Positions 11,896 to 23,759 of a stretch of 64,000 bases of DNA are shown piece by piece (position 1 is the first letter of the stretch; each line of letters starts with the position of its first letter). Location: NCBI GenBank assembly GCA_963971305.1, contig OZ020307.1, positions 13,963,501-14,027,500 of the forward strand. Reading direction: 5' to 3'. This stretch comes from Arcuatula senhousia (lineage: Eukaryota; Mollusca; Bivalvia; Mytilida; Mytilidae). A program made the translations under genes and the position numbers. Under the pieces are notes generated by a model. That model did no database searches. It was not told the origin of the DNA and saw only the letters and a list, made by a program, of their open reading frames with translations.

Positions 11896-14114
11896 AACAA
11901 CCAGTTTTATCTATTGACACAAGTATAAAATATCCTCTATGAATAATATATGAACTACAAATATAGAAATCAACTACAAGAGATTTCATTTCACTTCATG
12001 ATAAACTTTAGAGAAAAAAATCTGAATGACCTTTAAAACTGAAAAGCTCATAAATATTAATGACTGATTTCATTCCTCATAAGCTATGGACAATGTAGTA
12101 GTTCTTGTGTGAAAATGATAATTTCAAAATAATAAGTAATTTATCAACTTCTTCTAAACAATAATTAAAACCATTCAACATATTATGACAAAGTAACAGG
12201 CATGGTAAATTAATTATGAACTCTCAATGATTGTTTTAAATCTATTTTGCAATGAATTAAAAAAATATTGTTGATTGCATAATTTCTTTTTTGTGATTTG
12301 CTGATGTTTGTTGAAGGTCTACAGAAATTATAGAATGTTTTATTTCATTTTCAGTGTATTAAACAGATTTATCATGCTTTGCAGAACAATTGCAAAAAAT
12401 ATCAGTCTCGAGATGGTAAATTTCCCTAAGCCCTGAGCCCAAATCTGTTCAATATCATACTTGTATACAAATTGTATTTCCCCAATGAACATATCATAGC
12501 TTGAGTTTTGAGTTTTAATATCAAATAATTATTGACTGTAAAAATTAAATTACCAATGCATATAGCACCAGACATGACAAATCAAGACAGAAAGAATGCA
12601 AGAGCAAACAATAATAGGACAGAATTAATCGGTTTTGATCATTTCCGATAGCTCTCTAAGGATTCTAATGGAACATTACTTTTAAATGTACTTATCAATT
12701 ATACAACAATGAACACAACTGTATTAAAGTCCTATTAACATACTTAAAATTGCAAAGTTAAAATCCTTATTTTCACATGAAAGTATTTGAAACAAAAATT
12801 TATAAGCTTTGATTTCACAGAAGAATATTGACAGGTTTTGTACAAAATAATTGAAGATAAACAAAACTCACTTAAAAACCCAATAAGTATATACATATGA
12901 TCTGGTTAAAACAGGTTTAGACTTCAAACATTTAGAGAAAAAGCTTTGGAAATGTGAAAATTAATGACTTGAAACAAGTCTTGTACATGTATGTACGTAA
13001 GCTTTTTATAAGTTGCTTCAATGAAAGATTATACATGTTTTATATGGAAGAACCAAAAATAAAATCCCTAAGTCATGTATGTGATAAATTAACAAGTAAA
13101 GTGTCATGTACCAATATATATATATATATCATTAATTTTATCATGTACCGGTATGCAACATTATTCATGGGGGGAAAATGTGATTTGATGCACACTTTTT
13201 ATCAATCCAGTTAACTAGCGACCCCCTCTCATTCAGAATCTACCAATGGAATATTACAATTTATTTAGTGCTTAATTATATTTTACAGTTACAAAACAGC
13301 AACTACTTATCCTTATATTTGGGTTGATTTTACACTTTTTAAGCAAAAACTAATAAAAGATTTTAAATTCTAATATTTCTGCTTTCACTGCCTTTAAAAA
13401 TATTTTGTATTATCAATCAAATAAAATGTATTCAAATTGTAATAATTTCTTTGTATGTTTATATGTTCTGTAATTTGTCATTGTAATTGCTATGACTTGT
13501 TGTCTTGCATTGCTTTAATAATAAACTAGGTAAAGATAAAGATGATCTAGAAGATAATCTACCAATTGCAATGTACAAAATGTTATATGCACTCTTCACT
13601 TTGTTTCCAATAATTATCTCAAACTGTATAAAATATGGAAATTGATTATATTAATATGCATGCAAGAATAAACATAATATTTCTTACCTTTAAAACTGAA
13701 CTGTTCAATAAGATTAAAATTGTCCTTTTATTGGCGGTGAACCACTTATGTATACTTCAACAATTATAAATAATCAGTCCAGAGATTTAAAGTTGTATAA
13801 AAGTTGGCGTGGTGATAGACTAATAAACAACTTCTACTTTCATTCAACTCCAGTCTGTAAAAAACAGATTATAAGAGCAGTGTTTAAATATATCTATCCA
13901 TCAAACTAAGTCAATAAATTTTAATATAAATATTTGTCAGGCCTATATGTATCTTGATTCACCTTGCATGTTATATTGAGATTTTTTCCAATAGTGATTT
14001 TCACAGTTGAGCCAATTCCAATTAAATAGACCTTTTAAAGACCATTTCCAATCAAATATACTGTATATACAGATCTTTGAAATCAAAGTTATATAATTCC
14101 TCTCTTTTACTGTT
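11896..14114. other. Non-coding AT-rich stretch
   Basis: No exon, RNA gene or clear repeat supported. There is a short (TA)n run near 13118-13128. ORFs of about 60-90 codons are AT-biased and unlike proteins. Confidence 0.3.
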
Positions 14115-14239
14115 TTAAATCATTATTATCAATTGAAAATAGTTCAGCCATGTTAATTTCTTTACAGGGAAATTAATGGCTTATATTTCCTCCACATTCA
14201 ATTTCATTAAATTTTAAAATAAACAAGACAAATGTGGAA
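14115..14239 (+). repeat. Left arm of a large inverted repeat
   Basis: 14132-14189 is a perfect 58-nt reverse complement of 18962-19019; the weaker match extends to about 14115-14239 against 18913-19038. The 4.7 kb between the arms holds the nested insertion described below. Confidence 0.7.
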
Positions 14240-14254
14240 GGCTTTGAATTAAAT

Positions 14255-15475
14255 CTGTCAAAGTCAAAAATGGCTGGATTTGTTAAACAGGAAGAAGGTG
14301 AGCAACAGACCTGAAATCAAATCCCACTTTATAGGATCCCACCCTGATGCTGAATACAAAATATCAAGTGGCTGTGATTAGTAGTTGCATGGAAAACTGA
14401 TACAAAATTTTTTCTCCGCCCATTGCCCGACATTCACCATTCAATAACCCAAATTTTTAAATGAAAATACATGTTTTCCTTCCCATAAAATATGAATATT
14501 TAACAGTTTTTAAAAATACTGGTTTAATTTGCTATTGAATACATGTACCTTATTTGCACAACAGAATAGACAAAAAAAATACTATACAGATTTGAAGTAT
14601 TGTTTTTAAAATGAATAAATACATACATTTTATGCACATGTTCTTCCAAATAAACACTACCTTAAAATCAATCCTTACTGCCACACGGACATACATTTAT
14701 ATCCTGTATTGTTAACCACCCACACCTGAAGTGTTTACCTTCTGACAGGTGATTATCTGTTTACCTGATCTTTACTAATTAATCAGGAATACACAGATTA
14801 ATTAATAGATCATGACAAACTTGACAAGCTATAGCCATACCCTGTTACAGCAAGGATATGCTATCATCTTACTTCCAGTGTTCAACCAGTAACAATTCTC
14901 TCATTAGAGCAGTCGAAATATCAATAACACATAACAATGACTTTAAAAGATCAAATTATCAGCGAGTTAATTAAAATCAGTTTAAAACCAGATACATGTA
15001 TATATTTGAGATGCTTTGGAATTGTATGGAACACGAGGTCCCAGATGTTTTTTTATAATTGCCCCCCCTCCTTACATTTACTTTGTTTTGGTTCCTCTTT
15101 GACATATGATTTCTATATTTGATAATAAATTATGTAAAACTAACAACTGTATAGGCTAGCCAAACCTGTAGTTTTGTTTTTTTTTCCACTTACTGGTAAT
15201 GATCACCACCAAGATGGTCATGTTCATCTCTAGCATTGCTTAATTTCATGTGTTTCAATAATGTATGCCCTCCCAAAAGCTTGAAATGCCCATGTGGTGC
15301 TAACACCTTATTCTAACCTTAAGGATAGAACTTAAAAAATCATAATAAAACATCAAAAGAAAAGTAATGCAAGTCTACAATGGCTTCTTGTAAAAAAAAA
15401 TCTTTATTATAGAAAAAAATGAGATGTGGAATAAGTGTACGCGACACAGCTCACATAACAAGTGGTAATTTAGAT
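14255..15475. repeat. Repeat remnants, no gene
   Basis: 14255-14410 (AAATGGCTGGATTTGTTAAA, GGAAGAAGGTGAGCAACA) matches 40255-40400 and, inverted and partial, 59200-59245. 15420-15460 (GATGTGGAATAAGTGTACGC, then GACACAGCTCACAT) matches 40460-40495 and 330-362; the two parts probably form one element. The ORF at 14937-15122 has no features. Confidence 0.4.
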
Positions 15476-15533
15476 CAAAAGTTAACACTACAGTCTCGCC
15501 TGCCGGCACCATAGAAATAAAGAGTTATTCCTA

Positions 15534-18500
15534 AACAAGAGGCTCCCAGGAGCCTGAATCGCTCACCTGGTCTTGATGTCAACCCTATAAAAAACTTTGT
15601 ATAGCTAAATAAGCTGAACATTTAAGCAAGCAACAGTTTTTCTCTTTCAGCAATAGTTGCCATTCTGTAGGCCAAAAACGTGCAAAATGTTATTTAAAGG
15701 GCCATCTGAACACTTTGACTCTATAGAGACTTTTGTTAAGAGCTTAATGATTAAGGGGCTGTAATCCCTATAAGGGGTCATCTGATAACTTCAAACCTAT
15801 GGAGACTTTTGTAGAGCTAAATGGCTGAATATTTAAGCAAGCAACAGCTTTTCTCTATCTGCTATAGGCCAAAAATACTATTTTTCGCCTTTAAGGGGCT
15901 GTAACCCCTCTCAGGGGTTATCTGACAACTTAAGACTCTATGAAGACTTTTGTAGAGCTTAATGAGCTGAACATTTAAGCAAGCAACAGCTTTTCCCTAT
16001 CTGCAATAGTTTTCATTCTATGGGCCAAAAACACTATTTTTCGCCTTTAAGGGACTGTAACCCCTATAAGGGGTCATCTGAGAACTTTGACCCTATGACA
16101 ACATTTGTAGAGCTAAATGAGCTGAACATTTAAGCAAGCAACAGCTTTTCCCTATCTGCAATAGATTTCATTCTATAGGCTAAAAACACTATTTTCCGCC
16201 TTTAAGGGGCTGTAACCCCTATAAGGGGTCATGTGACAACTTCGACCCTATGACGACTTTTGTAGAGCTAAATGAGCTGAACATTTAGGCAAGCAACAGC
16301 TTTTATCTACTCAATAATATTCATTCTATAGGCCAAAAACATGAAAAAACGCTATTTTTCACCTTTAAGGGGCTGTAACCCCTATAAGGGGTCATCTGAC
16401 AACTTCGACCCTATGAAGACTTTTGAAGAGCTAAATGAGCTGAACATTTAAGCAAGCAACAGCTTTTCCCTATCTGCAATAGTTTTCATTCTATGGGCCA
16501 AAAACACTATTTTTCGCCTTTAAGGGACTGTAACCCCTATAAGGGGTCATCTGAGAACTTTGACCCTATGACAACATTTGTAGAGCTAAATAAGCTGAAC
16601 ATTTAAGCAAGCAACAGCTTTTCCCTATCTGCAATAGATTTCATTCTATAGGCCAAAAACACTATTTTCCGCCTTTAAGGGGCTGTAACCCCTATAAGGG
16701 GTCATGTGACAACTTCGACCCTATGACGACTTTTGTAGAGCTAAATGAGCTGAACATTTAGGCAAGCAACAGCTTTTATCTACTCAATAATATTCATTCT
16801 ATAGGCCAAAAACATGAAAAAACGCTATTTTTCACCTTTAAGGGGCTGTAACCCCTATAAGGGGTCATCTGACAACTTCGACCCTATGGAGACTTTTGAA
16901 GAGCTAAATGAGCTGAACATTTAAGCAAGCAACAGCTTTTCTCTATCTGCAATACTTTTCATTCTATTAGCCAAAAACATGAAAAAACGCTATTTTTCAC
17001 CTTTAAGGGGCTGTAACCCCTATAAGGGATCATCTGACTACTTCGACCCAATGGAGACTTTTGTAGAGCTTTTGATGCTGAAGAAGTAGGGTGGCATCAG
17101 ATTTCATCTATCTCTTATACTTTTTGATTTGCAAGCCAAAAACAGTAGTCTGACCCCCCTGGTCTATTTTTAGCCACAGCGGCCATGTTTTTTGATGAAT
17201 CAATAATCGAAACACAACTTTTGTACACAATCATACTAAGTTTCATTAAATTCTGTTCAGTAGTTTCAGAGAAGAAGATTTTTGAAAAATTGTTAACAGA
17301 GGACAGACGACAGACGACGGACGACAGACGACAGACGACGACGGACGCCAAGTGATTGCAGTGATTTAGCTAGCGCTCGTCATTTTCGTCATTGGCGAAA
17401 AGATTTTTCAAATAGCGAAAATTTATTTAACCATTTTCGTCACCTAAATTTTCAAAAAGTGTGTAAAATTTATTTTACGAAAGTCAATTCCAGTGTCACT
17501 TTCGTCAATTATTGTGAATCAATCAAGGCTAACTAATTTACGAAGCCAAGCTGATCATGAACACCGGATATGATTGAAGACATCAATTGACACTTTTACA
17601 ACTCATGCCAATTAAATTTATAGATCGATATGAGACCAGCTAACATAAAAGAAATCCGCCGACAAGGTAAAACAGGAGGTGTTAAGAATAATTGAAATTA
17701 TGCAAATTTCTATTTAGCCAATCAAAACGTGAGAAATGTAAATAAAAATAAAATGACCGACTCAACCACGTGGTTTATTTTTCAAAGCTAAGGTCTTATT
17801 GGAAAGAAAATGAATGCATGGGGATATTTACCTTTCTAGGAAAAAGTTAAATCCATAAAATAGCACAAAACATACAATTATTTGAATATATGCCATACAT
17901 ATGCTGTAGGAACTTCTACAAAGGTCATGAATGACCAGAGTGTGTTTGTTTACATTTGAGCTGTGATCATGTGACGTTTTTGGCGGGAAAATTAACATAT
18001 TGGATTACTTAGTAAAAAAAGAAAGATAACTCAAGTCCAAAGCAAAAAAAAACTTAATTAATATATATAATTCCTGATTTTATTTAATAAGGTTATATAT
18101 CTATTCTGCATCTTAATTTTATATACTGTGTATTTTATGATTAAATATAAATAAAATAGAACTCTCAGAATTCTTTCTTTTCCTACTCATGTTATTTTTT
18201 TTTCTTTTGAGGGGAAAAAGGGTGTGTGTGTTGAAATACATAATTAGTATTTATAAAATATAAAAACATACATATAATTCTGGCTAAAATAACAAAGCTG
18301 TAAATGTTGGATAATACTTTATTTAGAAGATAAATTTTATTAGAAATCAATGAATTACAGACAGACCATTTGCATAAAAAGGTTATAGATTAAGATTAAC
18401 CCGGCATAGACATGATAGAATTTACTAGCTCTGAACAGTGACTGAAAATTTGGTCCAAAATATGCCCACCGCTAAAGTGACTAAAGCTTGAAAAATCCTA

Positions 18501-18559
18501 GCTAAATCCCTGGTGATTGCAATAGCTCACATGGACCTTCGGTCCAGGTGAGCTAAAAA
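15534..18559 (+). mobile_element. Family A dispersed repeat, copy A3, with a hAT-like insertion
   Basis: Starts AACAAGAGGCTCCCAGGAGC and ends GGTCCAGGTGAGCTAAAAA. It has many 170-bp-class units. A 472-bp block is present twice almost unchanged (about 15965-16436 and 16437-16908). It is inserted in family B and itself interrupted at 17359-18512. The ORF at 17115-17351 (minus) is derived from the GACGACAGACG simple repeat. Confidence 0.7.
17359..18512. mobile_element. Non-autonomous hAT-like DNA transposon
   Basis: Terminal inverted repeats CAGTGATTTAGCTAG at 17359 and the complement CAGGGATTTAGCTAG at the right end (14 of 15 match). Flanks repeat GTGATTG at 17352-17358 and 18513-18519 (extendable by CA if the element starts two bases later), and other family A copies show the uninterrupted site. 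CAG ends and a duplication of about 7-9 bp fit the hAT superfamily. The interior (1.15 kb) shows no transposase frame. Confidence 0.75.
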
Positions 18560-18912
18560 CTATCAAAATCACTCAAACAGAAAAACAATGTCAAGGTCAA
18601 AAGATGGGGATGCAGCTGTGCTAAGCTACTACTGGGGCATATGCAAACAAAGTTTCATCAACCTAAGACTTATAGTTCTTGAGATATGGAGGTGCTCACA
18701 AAACCTTAACATTGCTACATGTGAATTATATGTATTGAAAATTGTCAAAGTCACTCAATCAGAAAATGAAGGTCAAGGTTAAAAGATGGTGATGTTACTG
18801 TGCTGAGCTACTCCTATGTCTCGCTCTGCTTTCTGCTTTGCAGGCGAGACAAAAAACAAAATGGATAACTGCCAGCTGTAACCGCACCCTGCCACTATCT
18901 GACCAAATTCTT

Positions 18913-19038
18913 ACCACATTTTTCTTGTTTATTTTAAAAAATAATTAAACTCAATGTGGAAGAAATATAAGCCATTAATTTCCCTGTAAAGAAATTAACA
19001 TGGCTGAACTATTTTCAATCATACTTTTAATGATTTAA
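18913..19038 (-). repeat. Right arm of the large inverted repeat
   Basis: Reverse complement of 14115-14239, with a perfect 58-nt core at 18962-19019 (contains CCCTGTAAAGAAATTAACAT). Confidence 0.7.
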
Positions 19039-19668
19039 GAGGGACTCAATTTACTAAATGAACTAAGTTTTAAATGTTCCAAGAAAGAACAGTTAATTAT
19101 TTAATGTTTCTGGCAGAATACTGGTATATCTTTTTTTATTGTCTGTTTAATATGACCATGGTCATTCTACTGTAACAACAGCTCACCCAATTTTCAAAGT
19201 GACAAGACCATTTGGTCATTTATCTATCTATCTTCTGATTTCCGCACTGAGTCATTTGGTTGACTATATATTTAAGGTGGTTCCTAACACCATCATGCAA
19301 CCAAATAAAAAGTGTTAATTTTAATATATAAAAGAACACACATTTTTACCAAATAAAATGCATACAATGAAATATTATACTTTTATAAATGCATTGCATC
19401 AATAATTTTAAAACAAATTTGATTTCTATAAAAAAAAAAATATTTTAGGTAAAAAATTTGCAATCTTATGGGACATCTAGCAAATTATACTTTCAGTTTC
19501 AAACGAAACTAAATACGTCCTTCAATTATTGAATTATATTCTTTAAAAAAAAGGACCAAAAAATTGGGAAAACCCATGACAATTCACACAATTGGGAAGG
19601 TTGGCAGTCCTGTGTCCTTGTCATCAGGTATAGGTACATTTCCAGTGTTGGTATCAAGTGAAACAAGA
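19039..19668. other. Non-coding stretch, nothing recognised
   Basis: AT-rich sequence between repeats; no exon, RNA gene or named repeat supported. Confidence 0.3.
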
Positions 19669-20741
19669 GTTAACACTAAAGTATGTCTCGCCTGCCGGCA
19701 CCATCAGAAACAATTATTCTTTCTTACTTCCACTATATTTTGAATTTACATGGATTTTCAGTTTCTGAGATCAAAAGATGTTTATAGAACTTAAACATTG
19801 CAAATATATGCAATAAAAATAATCAAAATCACTCAACCGGAAAATCAAGGTCAAGGTCAAAAGATGGGGATGCAACTGTGCTAAGCTACTACTTGGGCAT
19901 ATGTATACCAAGTTTCATCAACCTAGGACCTATAGTTCTTGGAGGTGCTCGCAAAACTTTTCCATTGCTATTAAATGTATTGAAAATTGTCAAAGTCACT
20001 CAACCGAAAAATCAAGGTCAAGGTCAAAAGATGGGGATGCAGCTGTTGTAAGCTACTACTGGGGCATATGTATACCAAGTTTCATCAACCTAGGACCTAT
20101 ATTTCTTGAGATATGGAGGTGCTCGCAAAACTTTTCCATTGCTATCATATGTATTGAAAATTGTCAAAGTCACTCAACCAAAAAATCAAGGTCAAGGTCA
20201 AAAGATGGGGATGCAACTGTGGTGAGCTACTACTGGGGCATATGCATACCAAGTTTCATCAACCTAGGACCTATAGTTCTTGAGATATGGAGGTGCTCGC
20301 TAAACTTTTCCATTGCTATTATATGTATTGAAAATTGTCAAAGTCAATCAACCGGAAAATCAAGGTCAAGGTCAAAAGATGGGGATGCAACTGAGCTTAG
20401 CTACTACTGGGGCATATGCATACCAAGTTTCATCAACCCAGGACCTATAGTTCTTGAGATATGGAGGTGCTCACAAAACTTTTTCATTGCTATTATATGT
20501 ATTGAAAATTGTCAAAGTCACTCAACCGGAAAATCAAGGTCAAGGTCAAAAGATGGGGATGCAACTGTGCTAAGCTACTACTGGGGCATATGCATACCAA
20601 GTTTCATCAATCCAGGACCTATAGTTCTTGAGATATGGAGGTGCTCATAAAACTTTTCCAAAAAGTTAACGCCGCCGTCGCCGCCGCCGTCGCCGGTAAA
20701 GTAACACCTATGTCCCGCTCTGCTTCGCAGGCGAGACAAAA
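19669..20741 (+). mobile_element. Family B repeat with a 174-bp tandem array
   Basis: Ends are inverted: TGTCTCGCCTGC near 19685 and GCAGGCGAGACA at 20729. Inside, a unit with ATGGGGATGCAACTG and CCAAGTTTCATCAACCTAGG repeats at 19864, 20031, 20205, 20379 and 20553 (periods 167, 174, 174, 174). Because 174 is divisible by three, a 249-codon frame (19901-20650) stays open; it is a by-product of the repeat, not a protein gene. A GCCGCCGTCGCCGCC run precedes the right end. Confidence 0.7.
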
Positions 20742-20884
20742 ATTATACATTTATATAAATATTTTATTTATTGTTTGGAGTCAATGAATATCCTTTTCAT
20801 AGTTTTTTTTTGGTGTGTGTCAAATATAAAAAAGATTGACATTGTTTTACAAACAGTCTTAGTGAATAGATGAAAAAGAAGAAA

Positions 20885-21345
20885 TTAAATTTACACTAAA
20901 GTCTTACAAAGAAGTTTCCAACCTGCAAAAAGACCTAAGTTCACAGAGTCACTGGAGCGTGAAAATGGGGTCAGGGTCACAGGACATGGTGACAGTTGTT
21001 TAGAACATAACCATAACTGTCTGTATACCAAATATCAGATGCCTAGCTATTATACTTTTCAAGGAATAACCTTACAAAGCAGTTTTTTGTCTGAAAAAAC
21101 TTAAGTTCACAGAGTCACTGGAGCATGAAAATGGGGTCAGGGTCACATGGCATGGTGACAGTTGTGTAAACCATATTCTGAACTGTCTGTATATCAAATA
21201 TCAGATGCCTATCTATTATACTTTTCAAGTAATTCATTCTCCACAAAAGTTTTACAAAAAAGTTTACGACGTTGTCGCTGCCGTCGCCACCAGGAAGTAA
21301 TACCTATGCCTCGCCTTCCGCAACTATTCATCGCTGGCCACACAA
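20885..21345 (+). repeat. Related dispersed repeat with two tandem units
   Basis: CACAGAGTCACTGGAGC, GAAAATGGGGTCAGGGTCAC and CTGTCTGTATACCAAATATC appear at 20940-21055 and again at 21110-21215. The element ends in a GTCGCTGCCGTCGCC run and GCCTCGCCTTCCGC, resembling family B ends. Confidence 0.5.
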
Positions 21346-21452
21346 AAATTGTTGAGTCAGTGGCTTGGGAGACTCAAGAAAGTTCTGTATCCAGGTGTTT
21401 TGATGGCTAAATTGTTGCTGTTCCACATAATCCAAAAAACTGTATAATCATT

Positions 21453-21656
21453 TGTTTTCGTGGGGATAAAATTTCGTGGTTAAGAGCACAAAACTGAATT
21501 GGTAGGGACAAATTTTTGTGGATATTGTATTTTGAAGTACACTCTTTTAATAGCAAAATATTTTTTTGATTTGTGGGGATTTAATTTCGTGGATTTCTCA
21601 TATCAGCGATATAAACAAAATTTAATCCTCCAGGAATAATTCTGCTTCTACAGTAA
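21453..21656. mobile_element. Diverged TA-flanked MITE (TACTGTGG family)
   Basis: Blocks TTTTCGTGGGGATAAAATTT, TTCGTGGTTAAGAGC and TTCTACAGTA resemble the better kept copies at 42523-42730 and 41197-41401. The left end is degraded. Confidence 0.4.
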
Positions 21657-22096
21657 TTGAACTTATGGTTGCATTCAGAATCAGTCGTCATTCGGGCACC
21701 CTATCAATGATCAATCTAAATATTGATATTGTAAGAAATTTTGACTTTAGTGCTATACATAAATTTGTTCTCCTTTTTGGGTGAATATCAGTCAATGAAG
21801 AGTCTTATTAATTATACAATTCAATTTAAAAGGTTATACAATGTATTTTATCATTAGACCTTAATAATATTCTCTTGATGAGTCTATCATGATGCATTTC
21901 TTTTTTATCTTTTATCTTGATAAAAAAAAATGATCTCCATTTCATTAACATGATTAAAACTCACTGTCAGTGTGCTTTTTTCTACATGTTCTAAGTGTGC
22001 ATTACTTAATCATCCATTTTTTATAATTATAAATACATATAAGTCATTTATCAAATCGCCTCATAGGCTAGAGACAATTACATATAACTGTGGGTT

Positions 22097-23350
22097 GTGT
22101 GTATAATATATGCTCTATATTGCGTGTTGCTGCACAAACTCTACAGAGCTCATGTTCCTATGTTATTTTGTAAATATTTAAAGTTAGAAAACTGGAAAAC
22201 AGAGACAACACCAGAAACCTTCATATCACCAATTGGAAGAATGATTCTACAGACAGTGGATATGGAGAAGGAAACAGCAATCAACATTAAAGACATGGAA
22301 CCTCAATATGAAAGTCGTGGTATGGTAGCAATTAGAAAACCACCAGAATACTGGACTACATTAGGAAGTTCAAAAAATAGGTCAGAAAAACAAACAACAG
22401 AAGCCAAAACCATCATTCAAAGAAAGATTGAAAATGCACCGCCGAACACTGCACTAGCATTTACAGATGGATCATGCATGGGAAACCCAGGGCCATGTGG
22501 AGCTGGGGCAATAATTTATTACAATGAAGAACAGGAAACCATTCAATACCCGGTGTCAAATAGAGGGTCTATATTATTAGCCGAACTGGTAGCTATTAAA
22601 CTTGTACTGGAAAAAGTTGATACATATAACTACCGATCTGTTAATTATCTAAACATTTTCTCAGATAGTCAATCAGCCATTGGAATAATTTCTTTAAACT
22701 GGACCTCTGAAAATTACAAACATACAATACATGAAATCAAAAACCGGAAAAAGAAACTCGAATCAAAAGGCATCATCATAAATCTAAATTGGACACCTGG
22801 ACATGCAGATATAGAAGGAAATGAACAAGCAGATAGGTTGGCAAAGGAAGCTGCAAAGGAGGCAGAAAATAATGAAGAACTAAGTACAACTGTCACAAAA
22901 CAAGATGTCATACATGCAGCACGAACATCCGTGATACTCAAGTGGCAAAAACAATGGGATATGAGTAATGTAGGAAGGAGGTACTACAACCATCACCCAA
23001 AAGTCGAACACAAGAGGAAGCTAGATTATCCATCTAAAAAACACTTTGCAATATTGAACGGCCTTAGATCTGGATATTCAAAGCTCAAAAGTTACCAACA
23101 TCTAATAAATAAACATACTGAAAGCAACAAATGTACATGTGGGGAGACGGAAACAATTGAACATTATTTATTCCTATGTGGTAATTACGACCTAGAAAGG
23201 GAAAAATTGAGACATCAAATATATTTTAAAACGGGATCATTAGACTTAGATTTGGATACAATACTCAACATCGACGTAGATACCGAAATTCAAGCAGCTC
23301 TGTGTGATTATATAGACGACACACACAGATTTGAATCCACCGCCGTTTAA
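22097..23350 (+). CDS. LINE ORF2 C-terminus: RNase H domain and CCHC segment
   Basis: An open frame of 417 codons. The RNase H fold is complete, with catalytic acidic residues D124 (FTDGSC), E163 (LLAELVAI), D190 (IFSDSQSAIG) and the WTPGHADIEGNEQAD segment (H236, D246). It would remove the RNA strand of the RNA-DNA hybrid during reverse transcription. A cysteine-histidine segment follows (C346, C348, H356, C361: CTCG...EHYLFLC), typical of the C-terminus of such LINE proteins. The first 30 residues are probably host sequence read through, because the element is truncated and has no endonuclease or reverse transcriptase. With no frame-breaking change over about 390 codons the insertion is young. 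It is not expected to act alone. Confidence 0.85.
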   Translation: MCIIYALYCVLLHKLYRAHVPMLFCKYLKLENWKTETTPETFISPIGRMILQTVDMEKETAINIKDMEPQYESRGMVAIRKPPEYWTTLGSSKNRSEKQTTEAKTIIQRKIENAPPNTALAFTDGSCMGNPGPCGAGAIIYYNEEQETIQYPVSNRGSILLAELVAIKLVLEKVDTYNYRSVNYLNIFSDSQSAIGIISLNWTSENYKHTIHEIKNRKKKLESKGIIINLNWTPGHADIEGNEQADRLAKEAAKEAENNEELSTTVTKQDVIHAARTSVILKWQKQWDMSNVGRRYYNHHPKVEHKRKLDYPSKKHFAILNGLRSGYSKLKSYQHLINKHTESNKCTCGETETIEHYLFLCGNYDLEREKLRHQIYFKTGSLDLDLDTILNIDVDTEIQAALCDYIDDTHRFESTAV

Positions 23351-23692
23351 TTATTTTTTTTTTCTGACAGCGCCCTAATACAAAGTGAAAGTACACCTGT
23401 GAATTAAATTACAAACGCGCAACCGACATTACAGTTGTGAAGATCAGTGTCAAGACGACGCTTATTGAAGATTGAAGATTGACTTTTAATAAATATTACT
23501 TACTTGATTTTGTACTTTACAACTTACAATGTACCTTATCCTGTATAATATACGGAAGTGTTTACTGGATTTAGAATGCTATATATGCTTTGGACTTGAA
23601 TTGATATAACAGTTAAAAGCTCGCTAGAGCTTGTGTTTTCTTGTTCTGTAATGTACCGACTCTAAATAAAACTTTGATTGATTGACTTTAAA
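22170..23692 (+). mobile_element. 5'-truncated non-LTR retrotransposon (RNase H-bearing LINE)
   Basis: Contains an intact C-terminal ORF (to 23350), then a 340-bp 3' UTR ending in the short tandem run TTGATTGATTGACT. Endonuclease and reverse transcriptase are missing, so this is the 3' end of a LINE of the I/Jockey-like, RNase H-containing type. The left boundary is approximate: LINE-like protein sequence starts by about residue 31 of the ORF, and no clear target-site duplication was found. Confidence 0.75.
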
Positions 23693-23698
23693 AAATCA

Positions 23699-23759
23699 AC
23701 CCCCTACTCTATAATACCCACAAGGGATTATCCCTTGTGGGTATTATAGAGTAGGGGGT
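23699..23759. repeat. 61-bp perfect palindrome (30-bp arms, 1-nt centre)
   Basis: Every position from 23699 to 23728 pairs with its mirror from 23759 to 23730 around T23729. The left arm contains CCCCCTACTCTATAATACCC. It begins 7 bp after the end of the LINE tail. No other palindrome of this perfection was noticed in the window. Confidence 0.9.

Larger units (their letters stand above)
15480..18855 (+). mobile_element. Family B repeat split by family A (nested)
   Basis: The left part is 15480-15533 (GTTAACACTACAGTCTCGCC then TGCCGGCACC). The right part is 18560-18855 (AGGTCAAAAGATGGGGATGC, GGGGCATATGCAAACAAAG, ending GCAGGCGAGAC). Between them sits a whole family A element. The same two ends flank the uninterrupted copy at 19669-20741, which shows that the two parts belong together. 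Confidence 0.7.

Noticed and set aside
19901..20650. 249-codon ORF with repeated SRSKDGDA
   Set aside because: It is the translation of a 174-bp non-coding tandem unit whose length is a multiple of three.
22714..22941. 75-codon minus ORF
   Set aside because: Shadow of the LINE RNase H frame on the other strand.
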